Part shown: piece by piece, positions 46,644 to 56,053 of the stretch
Numbering within the stretch: position 1 is the stretch's first letter
Layout of the letters: each line of letters opens with the position of its first letter
Origin: Desulfovibrio inopinatus DSM 10711
GTDB lineage: Bacteria; Desulfobacterota; Desulfovibrionia; Desulfovibrionales; Desulfovibrionaceae
Assembly (NCBI RefSeq): GCF_000429305.1
Contig: NZ_AUBP01000001.1
Span: 1-64,000 of the forward strand
DNA length: 64,000 nucleotides
Direction: 5' to 3'
Notes under the pieces: generated by a model
What the model saw: only the letters and a program-made list of their open reading frames with translations
Databases searched by the model: none
Told to the model about the DNA's origin: nothing
Translations under genes and position numbers: made by a program

Positions 46644-47888
46644 ATGATAAAAAAAATCAAGGGTTTTGCTGATCTTTTACCGCCTGTTTCCAACGCGTAT
46701 GCGTTTATGGAACAAACCGCAACGCGGGTATTTTCTCTGTATGGATATGACGAGTTGCGTTTGCCGGTGTTGGAACGCACCGAGCTTTTTGCTCGCGGCA
46801 TTGGTGAAGAAACTGATGTCGTGCAAAAAGAAATGTACACGTTTCCCGACCGGAAAGGTCGGAGCCTGACTCTACGGCCGGAAGCTACGGCCGGCGCGGT
46901 GCGAGCCTATATTGAAAATAAACTCTATGCGGATGCCGGAAGTGTAACGAAACTGTATGCCTATGGCCCGATGTTTCGCTATGAACGCCCCCAAAAAGGC
47001 CGCATGCGGCAGTTTCATCAAATCGACGTCGAAGCGTTCGGTTCTTCTGCGGCTATTCTCGATGCTGAAGTTATTCTTATGCTCGGCCATTTTCTGACAG
47101 AAATCGGTCTGAATAAACTTTCGTTTGAAATCAATTCCTTGGGATGTCGCGAGTGCCGGCCGGTGTATCTCAAGACGTTGGCGGACTTCCTTGCGACACT
47201 GCCCGAAGACGAATTGTGTGAGGATTGCCGTCGTCGTAAGTCGTCGAATCCTTTACGTGTCCTCGACTGCAAGGTCCCCCGCTGTAAGGAATTGACTGAG
47301 AATGCTCCACAGTTATCGGAACATTGCTGTCCGGATTGTAAAGATCATTTTGCCGCTGTGCTTGATCCCGTCAATGCTGCTGGATTGACGTATACCATCA
47401 ATCCGCGTCTCGTTCGGGGATTGGATTATTATACGCGCACGACATTTGAAGTGGTGTCCGGAGATATCGGTTCCCAGTCGTCGGTGGCGGGTGGTGGCCG
47501 GTATGATGGGCTCATTTCGGCGTTGGATGGACCGGATTTGCCCGGTGTGGGTTTTGCTTGCGGCATGGAACGGTTGGCATTGTTGCTGGCGGAGCGGATA
47601 CCGCCCAAGCCGGATTTCTTCTTTGTGGTACTGGATGGCACCGGCTTGTCCACAAGTTTGGAATTAGCGCAAAGTTTGCGACGTGCCGGTCTTTCCGGAG
47701 TGACAGCCCTGGAGGCCAAAAGCGCGAAAAGTCAGTTCCGTCAGGCGGACAAAGCCAATGCCCGTTTCTGTCTCATTTTGGGCCAATCTGAATGCGAATC
47801 TCGCACAGTGACGGTGAAGAATATGGAAAACGGCCAGCAAGAAACCATTCCCATGGCTGACCTTGCTGACTATATGAACGCTCGGTAG
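46644..47888 (+). CDS. hisS: Histidyl-tRNA synthetase
   Basis: A 414-residue class II synthetase charging tRNA-His. Motif 2 region FRYERPQKGRMRQFHQIDVE and the histidine-specific RGLDYYTRTTFEV are present. Motif 3 is GVGFACGMERLALLL, and the C-terminal anticodon domain follows (about 325-414). The insertion contains four or more Cys (CEDC, CKVPRC, CCPDC), which may form a zinc-like site; this occurs in many bacterial HisS. GAGGA precedes ATG 46644; upstream in-frame codons to 46509 are unlikely to be used. The serine-hydrolase-like gene follows after 112 bp. Confidence 0.96.
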   Translation: MIKKIKGFADLLPPVSNAYAFMEQTATRVFSLYGYDELRLPVLERTELFARGIGEETDVVQKEMYTFPDRKGRSLTLRPEATAGAVRAYIENKLYADAGSVTKLYAYGPMFRYERPQKGRMRQFHQIDVEAFGSSAAILDAEVILMLGHFLTEIGLNKLSFEINSLGCRECRPVYLKTLADFLATLPEDELCEDCRRRKSSNPLRVLDCKVPRCKELTENAPQLSEHCCPDCKDHFAAVLDPVNAAGLTYTINPRLVRGLDYYTRTTFEVVSGDIGSQSSVAGGGRYDGLISALDGPDLPGVGFACGMERLALLLAERIPPKPDFFFVVLDGTGLSTSLELAQSLRRAGLSGVTALEAKSAKSQFRQADKANARFCLILGQSECESRTVTVKNMENGQQETIPMADLADYMNAR

Positions 47889-48000
47889 TGCTTCGTTTCT
47901 GTGCGTTGTCTTTCTCCTTTTGGTCATTCGTAGGAGAGTGTCTGCCATAGAACATCAAAAGGGGAGAACACCTTGTGAACAAGCCAAAGAGGACAATTGC

Positions 48001-49242
48001 ATGCTGCGTTTGCTGATAGCATGGGTTTGTTTGAGTCTCGCACTTCCCATTGGGGTAGGCGTTGCCGGTATCGATAAACGCCCATGGCGGGAAGCCCCGG
48101 CGGTGTGGCAGAAGGTCGTTCAAGCCGAGGTTGATGCGCACGCGGCTCCCGGCATGATGGTCGCCGCCTGGATTCCGGGAAAACGTCTTGTGTTGGCGGC
48201 GGCCGGGTCGGCCGATGCGATGCAAGACGTTGCCCTCACACCGCAAACGCGCATGTCTCTTGATGGATTACGTCCATTTCTGGTGACGGTATGGACATGG
48301 TGTTCTCTCCAAGCTGGAACGATTACGCTTGATGACATGATTCCTGGTGTTGACAAAACCGTGCGCGACGTCCTTCGGTCCGGTCAGGATGATGCCATGG
48401 ACCATCTTGTTCTCTGGTTGGAGAAACAAACTGGAATGACATTGCAGCAGGCATTACAGGACACGATCTTTGATGTCCTGGACGAGGACGACCTGGGATT
48501 CCCATTGCCTGAGCGTACCAACGTGCAGTCTGCAAAAAACTATATTGCTCCACATCAAGATGCCGAATCATGGCAAGAGGTGAAGGAACATCCTACAGGG
48601 ATGGCGGATTTGTATGACATTATGTTGCTTGTCAAATCCGTTTTTGATGAAGATGTTCCGCTTTCTGAGGGGACGCGACGTCAATGGCTTGTGTTCGACG
48701 ATCCTGCCAAGCCTGGTCAATCACTCGGCGCGTTGTCTCGACTCGATCAACCGATAGGAACCTTTTGGCTTTCTGGTGGAGAAGCGCAGGCTTCAACTCT
48801 TGGAGTCGTGTATTCACCATTGGCGGATATGTATCTGTTTGGATTTGCCAACGCTCCGACACCGCGTTTGAGCATCGTTATGGGGCATATAGCACTTCTT
48901 GCGGCGCAAGCTGTCGATGCTCCACGCCCTGTGTCAGAAAATGATGCCGATTCCAAAACTATTGTCTTGCCTGTATCAAAATGTCTTGATTTGACGTGGC
49001 AAAACGGTTTTTTCCATCCGGAGCGGTATGACGTTTATTTGAGCCGCGATGAGCACGCCGTTCGTGAAGGCTTGGAGACAGTACGAATCGCCTCGACCGT
49101 GCAACGTACCGAGAAAACACCGCCCCTTCTGCCGGGAACACGTTATTACTGGCGGGTTGATAGTATCCAGGGGGATCAGACGATTCCCGGTCCTCTTTGG
49201 TCATTTACCACAGGGTATATTGACGTACGCAAAGAAAACTAA
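48001..49242 (+). CDS. Secreted beta-lactamase-fold protein lacking the SxxK pair, with C-terminal Ig-like domain
   Basis: A 413-residue exported protein with a signal peptide (about 1-22). Residues about 35-320 follow the class C beta-lactamase/serine-hydrolase fold: [40 protein letters not shown] and [16 protein letters not shown]. Aligned to the usual RIGSxTKxF, the nucleophile Ser and Lys correspond to Gly89 and Pro92, so classical hydrolysis is unlikely. The C-terminal about 90 residues look like a fibronectin-III/Ig module ([28 protein letters not shown]). AGAGGA precedes the ATG. Probably a binding pseudoenzyme in the periplasm or at the surface; ligand unknown. Confidence 0.72.
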   Translation: MLRLLIAWVCLSLALPIGVGVAGIDKRPWREAPAVWQKVVQAEVDAHAAPGMMVAAWIPGKRLVLAAAGSADAMQDVALTPQTRMSLDGLRPFLVTVWTWCSLQAGTITLDDMIPGVDKTVRDVLRSGQDDAMDHLVLWLEKQTGMTLQQALQDTIFDVLDEDDLGFPLPERTNVQSAKNYIAPHQDAESWQEVKEHPTGMADLYDIMLLVKSVFDEDVPLSEGTRRQWLVFDDPAKPGQSLGALSRLDQPIGTFWLSGGEAQASTLGVVYSPLADMYLFGFANAPTPRLSIVMGHIALLAAQAVDAPRPVSENDADSKTIVLPVSKCLDLTWQNGFFHPERYDVYLSRDEHAVREGLETVRIASTVQRTEKTPPLLPGTRYYWRVDSIQGDQTIPGPLWSFTTGYIDVRKEN

Positions 49243-49361
49243 GTCTGCCCTCTTTTCAAGGATGGGGGAATCATGGCATTGTCCGGCAGTTTGTTATGTG
49301 TGAGACCAGACGCAGGGTCACTTTTCAATCCCCCCCCAACGAAAAGAGAAGGAGTGTCATT

Positions 49362-49949
49362 GTGGCTGCAAAGAAAATTCTTATGCTGATTGGCGATTTC
49401 GTGGAAGACTATGAGGTCATGGTGCCATTTCAGATGTTGACCATGGTCGGTCACACGGTCCACGCTGTTTGCCCGGACAAAAAGAATGGCGATACGATCA
49501 AAACGGCCATCCACGATTTTGAAGGCGACCAGACCTACACGGAAAAACCGGGTCACAACTTCATGATCAATTTTGATTTTGATGCGGTGAAGCCGGAAGA
49601 CTATGACGCGCTTGTCATCCCCGGTGGCCGTGCTCCCGAGTACATTCGCCTCAATTCTCGTGTCATTGAAATAGTCAAAGATTTCGACGACAAGAAAAAG
49701 CCTATTGCCGCGGTGTGCCATGGTCCTCAAGTGCTTGTTGCTGCCGGTGTGCTGTCGGGAAAAAAATCTATGGCGTACCCTGCTGTAAAACCCGACATTG
49801 AAGTTGGGGGCGGGGAATTTTGCATGTGCAACGATACCTTCTCAGACGCCCTGACCGATGGTCATCTCGTCACGGCGGCGGCTTGGCCGTCTCATCCCGA
49901 ATGGATGCGTCAGTTTCTTATTTTGCTTGGATCGAAAATCGAAGCCTAG
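49362..49949 (+). CDS. DJ-1/PfpI family protein
   Basis: A 195-residue cytosolic protein. [15 protein letters not shown] holds the nucleophile-elbow Cys, and [17 protein letters not shown] the conserved oxyanion/Glu region. The [19 protein letters not shown] start is typical of PfpI/YhbO-like members. Family roles include deglycase-like or chaperone activity under carbonyl/oxidative stress and, for some, amidase activity; which applies is not shown. GTG 49362 follows AAGGAG by about 8 nt. It ends in a strong terminator at 49978. Confidence 0.88.
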   Translation: MAAKKILMLIGDFVEDYEVMVPFQMLTMVGHTVHAVCPDKKNGDTIKTAIHDFEGDQTYTEKPGHNFMINFDFDAVKPEDYDALVIPGGRAPEYIRLNSRVIEIVKDFDDKKKPIAAVCHGPQVLVAAGVLSGKKSMAYPAVKPDIEVGGGEFCMCNDTFSDALTDGHLVTAAAWPSHPEWMRQFLILLGSKIEA

Positions 49950-49977
49950 ACAGTAAGACAATATATTCTGCGAAAAG

Positions 49978-50008
49978 CGCGTCTTCTCAATGAGAGGACG
50001 CGTTTTTT
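49978..50008 (+). terminator. Intrinsic terminator after the DJ-1 gene
   Basis: CGCGTCTTCTC (49978-49988) pairs with GAGAGGACGCG (49992-50002), one G-T pair, followed by TTTTTT. Confidence 0.9.
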
Positions 50009-50148
50009 CGTGAGGAGAGATGGTTTCCTCTTTGGTACTGAGCCACCTTCTCGTGCGTTCTTTCTTTTTTGTCCGTATTGAGTAGGTTGTCCATCAACTG
50101 CAGAAAATATCGTCTGGTGGTTGGTTGTACTATAATGGAGGAAACGCC

Positions 50149-50976
50149 ATGCTGGATTTTGCTATTGATAGAGAGAAATGTACGAAATGCGGAGAATGCG
50201 CCAGAGATTGCATTTTCGGTGTGATTGTCATGACGGAGGACGGCCCACAACTTCCGGCTGAGAACGAAGCTCGTTGCATTGCTTGTCAGCACTGTCTCAG
50301 TGTGTGCAAACCGGGAGCTTTGTCTATTTTGGGGAAGAATCCGGATGAAAGTCTACCGATTAAAAAAGCGTTCCCCAGCCCTGAAGAAATGACGGCGTTA
50401 ATCGAAGGGCGCAGGAGTGTTCGGCATTATAAAAAGGAACCGGTCAGCGAGGACGAAATTGCAACGCTGCTGAATGCAGCTTTTTTTGCTCCAACGGCGG
50501 TGAATATACGGACGGGCGGTTTCACTGTGGTGGATGATCCTGCGGTCATGGAATCGATTCGTGTGGTATCGCGAACACGTGTCGCCGAGATATTGAAGAC
50601 TTCCGGGTTGCCGGCGGGCTTGGAGCGGTATGAAAACTATTTGAAAAGTTGGACGGCGGAAAATGACATCGTGTTTCGAGGAGCACCCCAGATGATCATT
50701 GCAACAAGCCATAAAGATCACCATGCCGGCCTGGTCGATACGGTCATCAGCTTGTCGTACGTGGAACTCATGGCGCAGAGTATGGGGCTCGGAACCTTAT
50801 GGTGCGGATTGGCAAAGCTCGTGCTCACCATGTTGGCGCCGGAGTTGATTGAACGTCTGGGTATTCCGGAAGATCAGGAAATCGGGTACATTATGATGAT
50901 CGGCAAACCGGCCGTTAAATACCACCGCGCCGTACAGCGGAACCCCATGGCTGTACATCGCGTCACCACATTTTGA
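50149..50976 (+). CDS. Ferredoxin-fused nitroreductase (copy 1)
   Basis: A 275-residue protein. An N-terminal two-cluster ferredoxin domain (about 1-62) has CTKCGECARDC and CIACQHCLSVCKP, each binding a [4Fe-4S]. An FMN nitroreductase domain follows (about 85-270), opening EGRRSVRHYKKEPVSEDEI, with AFFAPTAVN and LGTLWCGLAK. Electrons can pass from the clusters to FMN; the substrate (nitroaromatic, flavin or quinone-type) is unknown. GGAGG lies before ATG 50149. It is about 60% similar in motifs to the copy at 51878. A hairpin with T-run at 51035 follows. Confidence 0.9.
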   Translation: MLDFAIDREKCTKCGECARDCIFGVIVMTEDGPQLPAENEARCIACQHCLSVCKPGALSILGKNPDESLPIKKAFPSPEEMTALIEGRRSVRHYKKEPVSEDEIATLLNAAFFAPTAVNIRTGGFTVVDDPAVMESIRVVSRTRVAEILKTSGLPAGLERYENYLKSWTAENDIVFRGAPQMIIATSHKDHHAGLVDTVISLSYVELMAQSMGLGTLWCGLAKLVLTMLAPELIERLGIPEDQEIGYIMMIGKPAVKYHRAVQRNPMAVHRVTTF

Positions 50977-51034
50977 CCGGCTCAGACTTTAAAGATGTTT
51001 CTCTGACTCTTCTCTTGCAATACTTTTCTTTGTA

Positions 51035-51076
51035 CAGCGTGCATGTCTTTCCCCGAGGTATGCACGTTGTTTTTTT
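51035..51076 (+). terminator. Intrinsic terminator after nitroreductase copy 1
   Basis: CAGCGTGCAT (51035-51044) pairs with ATGCACGTTG (51060-51069), one G-T pair, then seven T. Confidence 0.85.
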
Positions 51077-51126
51077 GAAGGTGCTTTGTCCGTCTCCTTG
51101 GAGATATACGACCAGGTGCAGTACGC

Positions 51127-51657
51127 TTAGGTGAATGATGAAGAGCAAGAATCGGCGGTGCTGACGTCGTATTTGTAGAATTTGGTGTCGACTTTCATGA
51201 TGGGAAAAGTACTTGGCAACGCACATTGTGCAATTTCGGTAAATCCATTTTTTTCATAAAATCGATGAGCTGCCAAAAACAATGGTGTTGTGCCTAAATA
51301 GATATTTTTTAAGCGTTGTGATTCAGCCCAGTGAAGAAGCGTATCAAGTAACCGTCTTGCTGTGCTTGCCGTTTGTCCTCGAAAGGTTGCATCGACGAAC
51401 ATTTTTCTCAAGGCTGCTTGCCCTTCCCCTAAATCGAGCAGTCCAATACACCCGACCACACGGTTGTGCTGGAGTGCGACCCAGAAATTTCCATGGTTGC
51501 TTTGATAGAAAGAGGGAATATACAATAGATCGGGTTGATCGGATGCCGTTATGGGAAGGCCAAATTCTTTTTGTTGTATGCCGGTGATAAGATGAATAAT
51601 GGCGTGTTTGTACTCTTCCCGATAGACGTCGATGCAGATGTGATCTTCTTTCTTCAT
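51127..51657 (-). CDS. GNAT-family N-acetyltransferase
   Basis: A 176-residue single GNAT domain. VALQHNRVVGCIGLLDLGEG (strand 4), ALRKMFVDATFRGQTASTAR (acetyl-CoA pyrophosphate loop, with the usual RGxGxA varied to RGQTAS) and FYEKNGFTEI are visible. Small-molecule or peptide substrate unknown. ATG 51657 is used; a GTG at 51708 is in frame and the ribosome site is weak for both. It is transcribed opposite to the two nitroreductases that flank it. Confidence 0.82.
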   Translation of the reverse strand: MKKEDHICIDVYREEYKHAIIHLITGIQQKEFGLPITASDQPDLLYIPSFYQSNHGNFWVALQHNRVVGCIGLLDLGEGQAALRKMFVDATFRGQTASTARRLLDTLLHWAESQRLKNIYLGTTPLFLAAHRFYEKNGFTEIAQCALPSTFPIMKVDTKFYKYDVSTADSCSSSFT

Positions 51658-51877
51658 GTTTTTACACGCTTCTTTAAGTTTACAGACTGCATGTATTATG
51701 GCGGACACGCTTTGTAAAGTTGTAAAGAATGAGAAAGATGCTGTGTCAGCCTCGATTTCGTCATAGTTTCTTCATTCATACTGACTCACTTATTTGTACC
51801 GTCTTTCTTTATCGGCTGTATGCGATAGTATGAAAGTTTCAATTCAGAAACCGATGGTATCATAAAGGAGTCAGGAT

Positions 51878-52729
51878 ATGCTTGATTTTATGGTGGATCG
51901 AGATGCATGTGTGCAATGCGGGGAATGTGTGAGAGTGTGTGTTCGTGGGATTCTCGTCATGGCGAATGATGGGCCGCAGGTTGTTCCGGGGAAGGAAGAG
52001 CACTGTATCGGCTGCCAGCAGTGTCTTGCCGTGTGTCAACCGGGGGCAGTGTCGGTGATGGGGCGGGATCCGGCACAAAGCCACCCGATTCGCAAGGCGT
52101 TCCCCACACCTGAGGCAGAGTTGACGCTGATTCAAGGGCGACGCAGTGTACGGTACTACAAGAAAGACCCTGTCAGTCCCGAAGACATCACGACGCTTCT
52201 CGATGCTATGTTTCACGCACCGACGGCCGCGAACCGTCGGAGTGGTGGATTTACGGTGGTAGATGATCCCGCGGTCATGGAATCGGTTCGTGTTGCCTCA
52301 AGAACGCGTGTTGCCAATCTTATCAAGATCACAGGGTTGCCTGAAGATTTTGCCGGTTACGAGGCGCCGTTTGTGGGATGGTCCGAAGAGCACGATACGG
52401 TTTTTCGCGGCGCTCCACATATGGTTATCGCAACATATCATAAAGACAATCATTACGGTCCTGTTGATGGCGGGATTTCAGGCTTGATCGATACGATGAT
52501 CAGCTTGTCTTATTTCGAGCTGTTGGCCCAGACCATGGGAATAGGAACGGTCTGGTGCGGATTGGCCAAGCTGGTGTTTAACGTACTCGCACCGGAGATG
52601 CCGAAGCTCATGGGCATCCCGGATGATCAACGTATCGGCTATGTCATGCTCTTTGGGAAACCGGATATATCGTATCATCGTACCGTTCAACGACTTCCCA
52701 TGCCTGTGAATACCGTTGCTATGCTGTAA
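51878..52729 (+). CDS. Ferredoxin-fused nitroreductase (copy 2)
   Basis: A 283-residue paralogue of the protein at 50149 with the same layout. The ferredoxin part has CVQCGECVRVC and CIGCQQCLAVCQP. The nitroreductase part opens QGRRSVRYYKKDPVSPEDIT and keeps GGFTVVDDPAVMES and GTVWCGLAK almost word for word. It carries an 8-residue insertion (GPVDGGIS region) absent from copy 1. AAAGGAG precedes the ATG at 51878. It has its own hairpin terminator, so each copy is an independent transcript, arguing for separate regulation. Confidence 0.9.
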   Translation: MLDFMVDRDACVQCGECVRVCVRGILVMANDGPQVVPGKEEHCIGCQQCLAVCQPGAVSVMGRDPAQSHPIRKAFPTPEAELTLIQGRRSVRYYKKDPVSPEDITTLLDAMFHAPTAANRRSGGFTVVDDPAVMESVRVASRTRVANLIKITGLPEDFAGYEAPFVGWSEEHDTVFRGAPHMVIATYHKDNHYGPVDGGISGLIDTMISLSYFELLAQTMGIGTVWCGLAKLVFNVLAPEMPKLMGIPDDQRIGYVMLFGKPDISYHRTVQRLPMPVNTVAML

Positions 52730-52774
52730 TCGTTTTGGTCTTGGGGGGAGCAGGCTCTGCGCTCTTTACTCGTC

Positions 52775-52817
52775 ACGACCGTGTGTACTTCCAGATGTAC
52801 ACACGGTCGTTGTTATT
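52775..52817 (+). terminator. Perfect 14-bp hairpin after nitroreductase copy 2
   Basis: ACGACCGTGTGTAC (52775-52788) pairs with GTACACACGGTCGT (52797-52810), followed by TGTTATT. Confidence 0.8.
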
Positions 52818-53140
52818 AAAAAGACGAGGAAAACTTTTGTCTGTCTCTGTAGCGGTTTCAGCAGGAAATTTTCATGAGGCATTGAACCGGTTCGATGAGA
52901 AAGTTGAGGAAAATTCAGGGGAGAACTTTCCCGAAAGCATATGATTGGCAGTGATTTGGGCAAGGATTGAGTTTATTCCTTGACTCAAACACAAAGCTTT
53001 TAGCGAAAGGGCAATTGCAAATCGGAAAGAGTCACTCGTCAAATTTGAAAAGCTTAACATCGAGGTTTAAAAGGAAATATTGTCTTTTCTATTATGATAT
53101 TGTAAGATTATTAAATTTATTTAAATAAAAGGAAGAGAAA
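52818..53140. other. 320-bp intergenic stretch, no gene seen
   Basis: Becomes increasingly AT-rich toward the lipoprotein gene. Short frames on both strands lack ribosome sites and recognisable products. Confidence 0.5.
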
Positions 53141-53737
53141 ATGACAGCTAAGCTTAGTGTGATTGGATTGCTTGTAATAATAATGTTTGCTCAAGGTTGT
53201 ACAACGTTTAAGGCTACTCAACCGGCTATTACAAAAACTGAAAATTCTAGAGTAATTAATAAAGATTTTGAATCTACATGGAATGCTACAATGGCATTTG
53301 TTGCTGATACATTTTACATCATTGATAATATTGTAAAGGACTCGAAGATTATAACTTTATCTTTTTCATCAAGTAATCCAAGTTCGTTTGTTGATTGCGG
53401 GAATCTTGTAAGTAGTAAATCATCAAAAAGTGTTCCTATTGCAAGCAAAAGTTATAGGGCTGGTATCTGTGATTATTCATCAAGATTGTCTGGTAAGATC
53501 AATATAATAATGACAAGTCTGTCAGATGATAAAACAAAGGTTAAAGTAAATACTCGATATGTCGTCGACTGGAAACAGCAATGTCCTGGATCGTATAATA
53601 TACCAATTGTACAAACTAGAAATTTTGCATTTAGTACTAATGGATCTTCATCAAATGGCAATATAACATGCACATCAAATTCAAGAATTGAAGATGGGAT
53701 TTTAGACGGAATAGAATCTATGGCGTCAAAACAATAA
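53141..53737 (+). CDS. AT-rich predicted lipoprotein of unknown function
   Basis: A 198-residue protein with signal MTAKLSVIGLLVIIMFAQGC, where Cys20 is the likely lipidated residue. The mature part (NKDFESTWNATMAFVADTFY, SGKINIIMTSLSDDKTKVKV) is similar in layout to small outer-membrane lipoproteins with one alpha/beta domain. I do not assign a family. Composition is far more AT-rich than the neighbours, with many AAT/AAA/ATA codons, suggesting recent transfer. AGGAAGAG precedes the ATG. A terminator-like hairpin follows at 53781. Confidence 0.75.
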   Translation: MTAKLSVIGLLVIIMFAQGCTTFKATQPAITKTENSRVINKDFESTWNATMAFVADTFYIIDNIVKDSKIITLSFSSSNPSSFVDCGNLVSSKSSKSVPIASKSYRAGICDYSSRLSGKINIIMTSLSDDKTKVKVNTRYVVDWKQQCPGSYNIPIVQTRNFAFSTNGSSSNGNITCTSNSRIEDGILDGIESMASKQ

Positions 53738-53780
53738 AATAAACTTACAGAATGTGTGGCCAAGAGTATTTTATAATAAA

Positions 53781-53816
53781 GGTTGGGGAGAGGCTAATCC
53801 CCTGTCCCCACCTTTT
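53781..53816 (+). terminator. Likely intrinsic terminator after the lipoprotein
   Basis: GGTTGGGGA and TCCCCACC form an interrupted GC-rich stem (53781-53812) with inner GG/CC, then TTTT. Confidence 0.65.
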
Positions 53817-54087
53817 ACCTTAACAATACACCGCAAACGATTTAAAGTTCTCGTGAACAATCTATCTTCAAGCTCAAGCTATCAATATTCTGTTGTGAAA
53901 ATGCAAATTTTGCTACTCAATGCCTTTTATGAGGCATGAATAACGAACGAACGCGAAGCATCTTTTCTTCCGTGGCGGCCATTTTTCAGCCAATCTGTCC
54001 AGCCTCACCAACATGTCACGCCTCACGGTTGACACTCGCTGAAGCATCGGGCAATGAAGCGCCATTCGTCTATTTCAAGGAGATTGT

Positions 54088-54153
54088 ATGTTCTCGCGGT
54101 ATATTGATCTTGTGTCCGAAGTTGCCGAAATACGGGGCAATCAGCAGGCTTAA
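54088..54153 (+). CDS. 21-codon ORF with strong ribosome site, unrecognised
   Basis: AAGGAG sits 6 nt before ATG 54088, which opens MFSRYIDLVSEVAEIRGNQQ plus one Ala, then TAA. An amphipathic helix is plausible. TTGACA at 54029-54034 could be a -35, but the matching -10 is poor. A hairpin follows at 54166-54185. It could be a small protein, a leader peptide for rsgA (which starts 218 bp later), or chance. Confidence 0.4.
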   Translation: MFSRYIDLVSEVAEIRGNQQA

Positions 54154-54165
54154 ACCGCATCTCTC

Positions 54166-54185
54166 CGCAACCCTATAGGGTTGCG
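54166..54185 (+). terminator. Short perfect hairpin after the 21-codon ORF
   Basis: CGCAACCC (54166-54173), loop TATA, GGGTTGCG (54178-54185), followed by TTCAGGTTCTTC. The T content after the stem is modest. Confidence 0.5.
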
Positions 54186-54371
54186 TTCAGGTTCTTCAGG
54201 CCTGTCTGATTCGTGTTTCGTTCGAAACATGGTCTTTTGTTACGCCCTTCGTTTCTGCAACGCATTCACCATTGTACGAGCCCCGGAGTCATTGACCGCA
54301 CGTCATTGGCTTCCATCGACGTTCAATTATGGCCGATCATGTTGTCGGCCTCAATAAAATGGTGATGACAC

Positions 54372-55484
54372 ATGACCAATCATATCGAATTTCCGACGAA
54401 CACATCCGATTATTTGCCACATCTCCAATCACTGGGGTGGAGTGACTATTTTGACCGCCAGTTGGCAGCGATAAACGCGAAACAGAGTCGCGTTGTTCGT
54501 GTTGTCAGTGTGCGACGAAATCTGTTTCTGGTGACAGATGGGCATAATGAATGGTTGTGTTCCCCTGCGGGCAAGCTGTTGCATGCTCCTGACCGAGATT
54601 ATCCCGTTACTGGAGACTGGGTGCTGGTCGACGATACCCAAGTGACGAGCGTTATTCCCCGCAAGACGCTTTTGTCCCGTGGCGAGGCTGGGTCACGCTT
54701 TAACCGCACAACATCCGCTCGCCGTGAACAGGCGATTGCCGCGAACATCGACACAGTGTTCATTGTTTGCGGGCTGGATCGTGATTTCAATGTCAGGCGT
54801 TTAGAACGGTATATGACACTGGTTCACAATTGCGGAGTTTCCCCTGTCGTGGTGTTGACAAAATCAGACTTGCACGAAGATCCGGATAGTTTTTGGTTGG
54901 ATGTGGAGAACATCGCATTCGGTGTCCCCGTCGTCTTGACATCTATGCTGGACGGTCGGGGCAAAAACGAGCTGGAAAGGTATCTCAGACAGGGGCAGAC
55001 TGTGGCCATGATCGGTTCATCCGGCGCAGGGAAATCTACACTGGCCAACATGCTGTATGGGAAAGACATCCAATCAACGAGTGAAGTGAGCGACAGTGTT
55101 GGTAAAGGCCGTCACACCACGACCGTACGAGAACTCATCCGCATGCCGCAAGGGGGGATGCTTATGGACAACCCCGGCATTCGAGAAATTGCGTTCTATG
55201 AAAGCGGTCACGGGGTAGAAAGCGCGTTTGCCGATATTCAAGACCTTGCCAGCATGTGTCGTTTTGCAGATTGTTCTCATCAGCAGGAACTGGGGTGCGC
55301 CGTTTTACACGCCGTCGAAACAGGGGAACTCTCATCCTCGCGTCTTGAGAGCTACCATAAGATGAAACGTGAAATGCAGTACCTTGTTGAGCGGAGCACC
55401 AAAAGTGCAGACCGCATCGAAAAAGAACGCTGGAAAGGGATTACTCGGCAAATAAGAACCATCAACAAACGACGTAAACGATAA
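54372..55484 (+). CDS. rsgA: Ribosome small-subunit-dependent GTPase A
   Basis: A 370-residue circularly permuted GTPase that checks late 30S assembly. An N-terminal OB fold (about 40-110) is followed by the permuted G domain in the order G4 TKSD, G1 GSSGAGKST (about 215-223) and G3 DNPGIRE. The C-terminal zinc site is CRFADCSHQQELGC (Cys-Cys-His-Cys). The N-terminal about 35 residues are longer than in E. coli RsgA. No clear Shine-Dalgarno lies before the ATG; a GGCCGA/TCGGCC stem at about 54334-54353 lies just upstream. Monocistronic, with a hairpin after it. Confidence 0.94.
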   Translation: MTNHIEFPTNTSDYLPHLQSLGWSDYFDRQLAAINAKQSRVVRVVSVRRNLFLVTDGHNEWLCSPAGKLLHAPDRDYPVTGDWVLVDDTQVTSVIPRKTLLSRGEAGSRFNRTTSARREQAIAANIDTVFIVCGLDRDFNVRRLERYMTLVHNCGVSPVVVLTKSDLHEDPDSFWLDVENIAFGVPVVLTSMLDGRGKNELERYLRQGQTVAMIGSSGAGKSTLANMLYGKDIQSTSEVSDSVGKGRHTTTVRELIRMPQGGMLMDNPGIREIAFYESGHGVESAFADIQDLASMCRFADCSHQQELGCAVLHAVETGELSSSRLESYHKMKREMQYLVERSTKSADRIEKERWKGITRQIRTINKRRKR

Positions 55485-55587
55485 AATCCGTAAATATCCT
55501 CTTTGTTGCACTGCTTCGATCCCGAATGAGGCTCAATGGGAATAGTCGAGCGATGTGATGAAAGGGAGCTTCTGGCGTCTCAAGCAA

Positions 55588-55624
55588 TCAAGGGGTTATC
55601 CGCAAAACCTGGATAACCCCTTGA
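55588..55624 (+). terminator. Perfect 14-bp hairpin downstream of rsgA
   Basis: TCAAGGGGTTATCC (55588-55601) pairs with GGATAACCCCTTGA (55611-55624). It lacks a T-run (CGTTATAATGG follows), so it may be a 3'-end structure rather than an efficient terminator. Confidence 0.6.
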
Positions 55625-56053
55625 CGTTATAATGGATCCAGAAATTTCATGATTTCTTGTGTGCTATACTACTTTGCCAGGAACAAATTTTTGCTGTCGT
55701 TTGTTTCTTCTCGAACGAGGATCACTGTTTTGTTGTGTACTTATAGAAAATTGATGGGTGAAATCGTTATTGAAGACAAGCGATTCATCAAACCCGTTGA
55801 ACGAACAAGCATGTTCACAATTCATCAGGAAAGAACGCTTTGGTAATATTTTTTTGCCTGAGTCTCGACTCTTGTCGATACTCATATGATTGATGCTCTC
55901 TCTTCATACCGAACTGTACAATCGATCAATTTTAGAAAAGTATTGTCTCAATCTGGATAAAAAAGAATTATGGATGTAGACTAGACTGGAGTGGAGAGTA
56001 TTGTAGAATGCGCTCATTCATTACGCACGTAAACAGTTGATGGAAAAGCAAGT
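55625..56053. other. 430-bp intergenic stretch, no gene seen
   Basis: AT-rich. A 65-codon plus-strand frame (55649-55846) and an overlapping minus-strand one lack ribosome sites and family resemblance. Promoter elements for the kinase at 56054 are expected here but none is clear. Confidence 0.45.
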
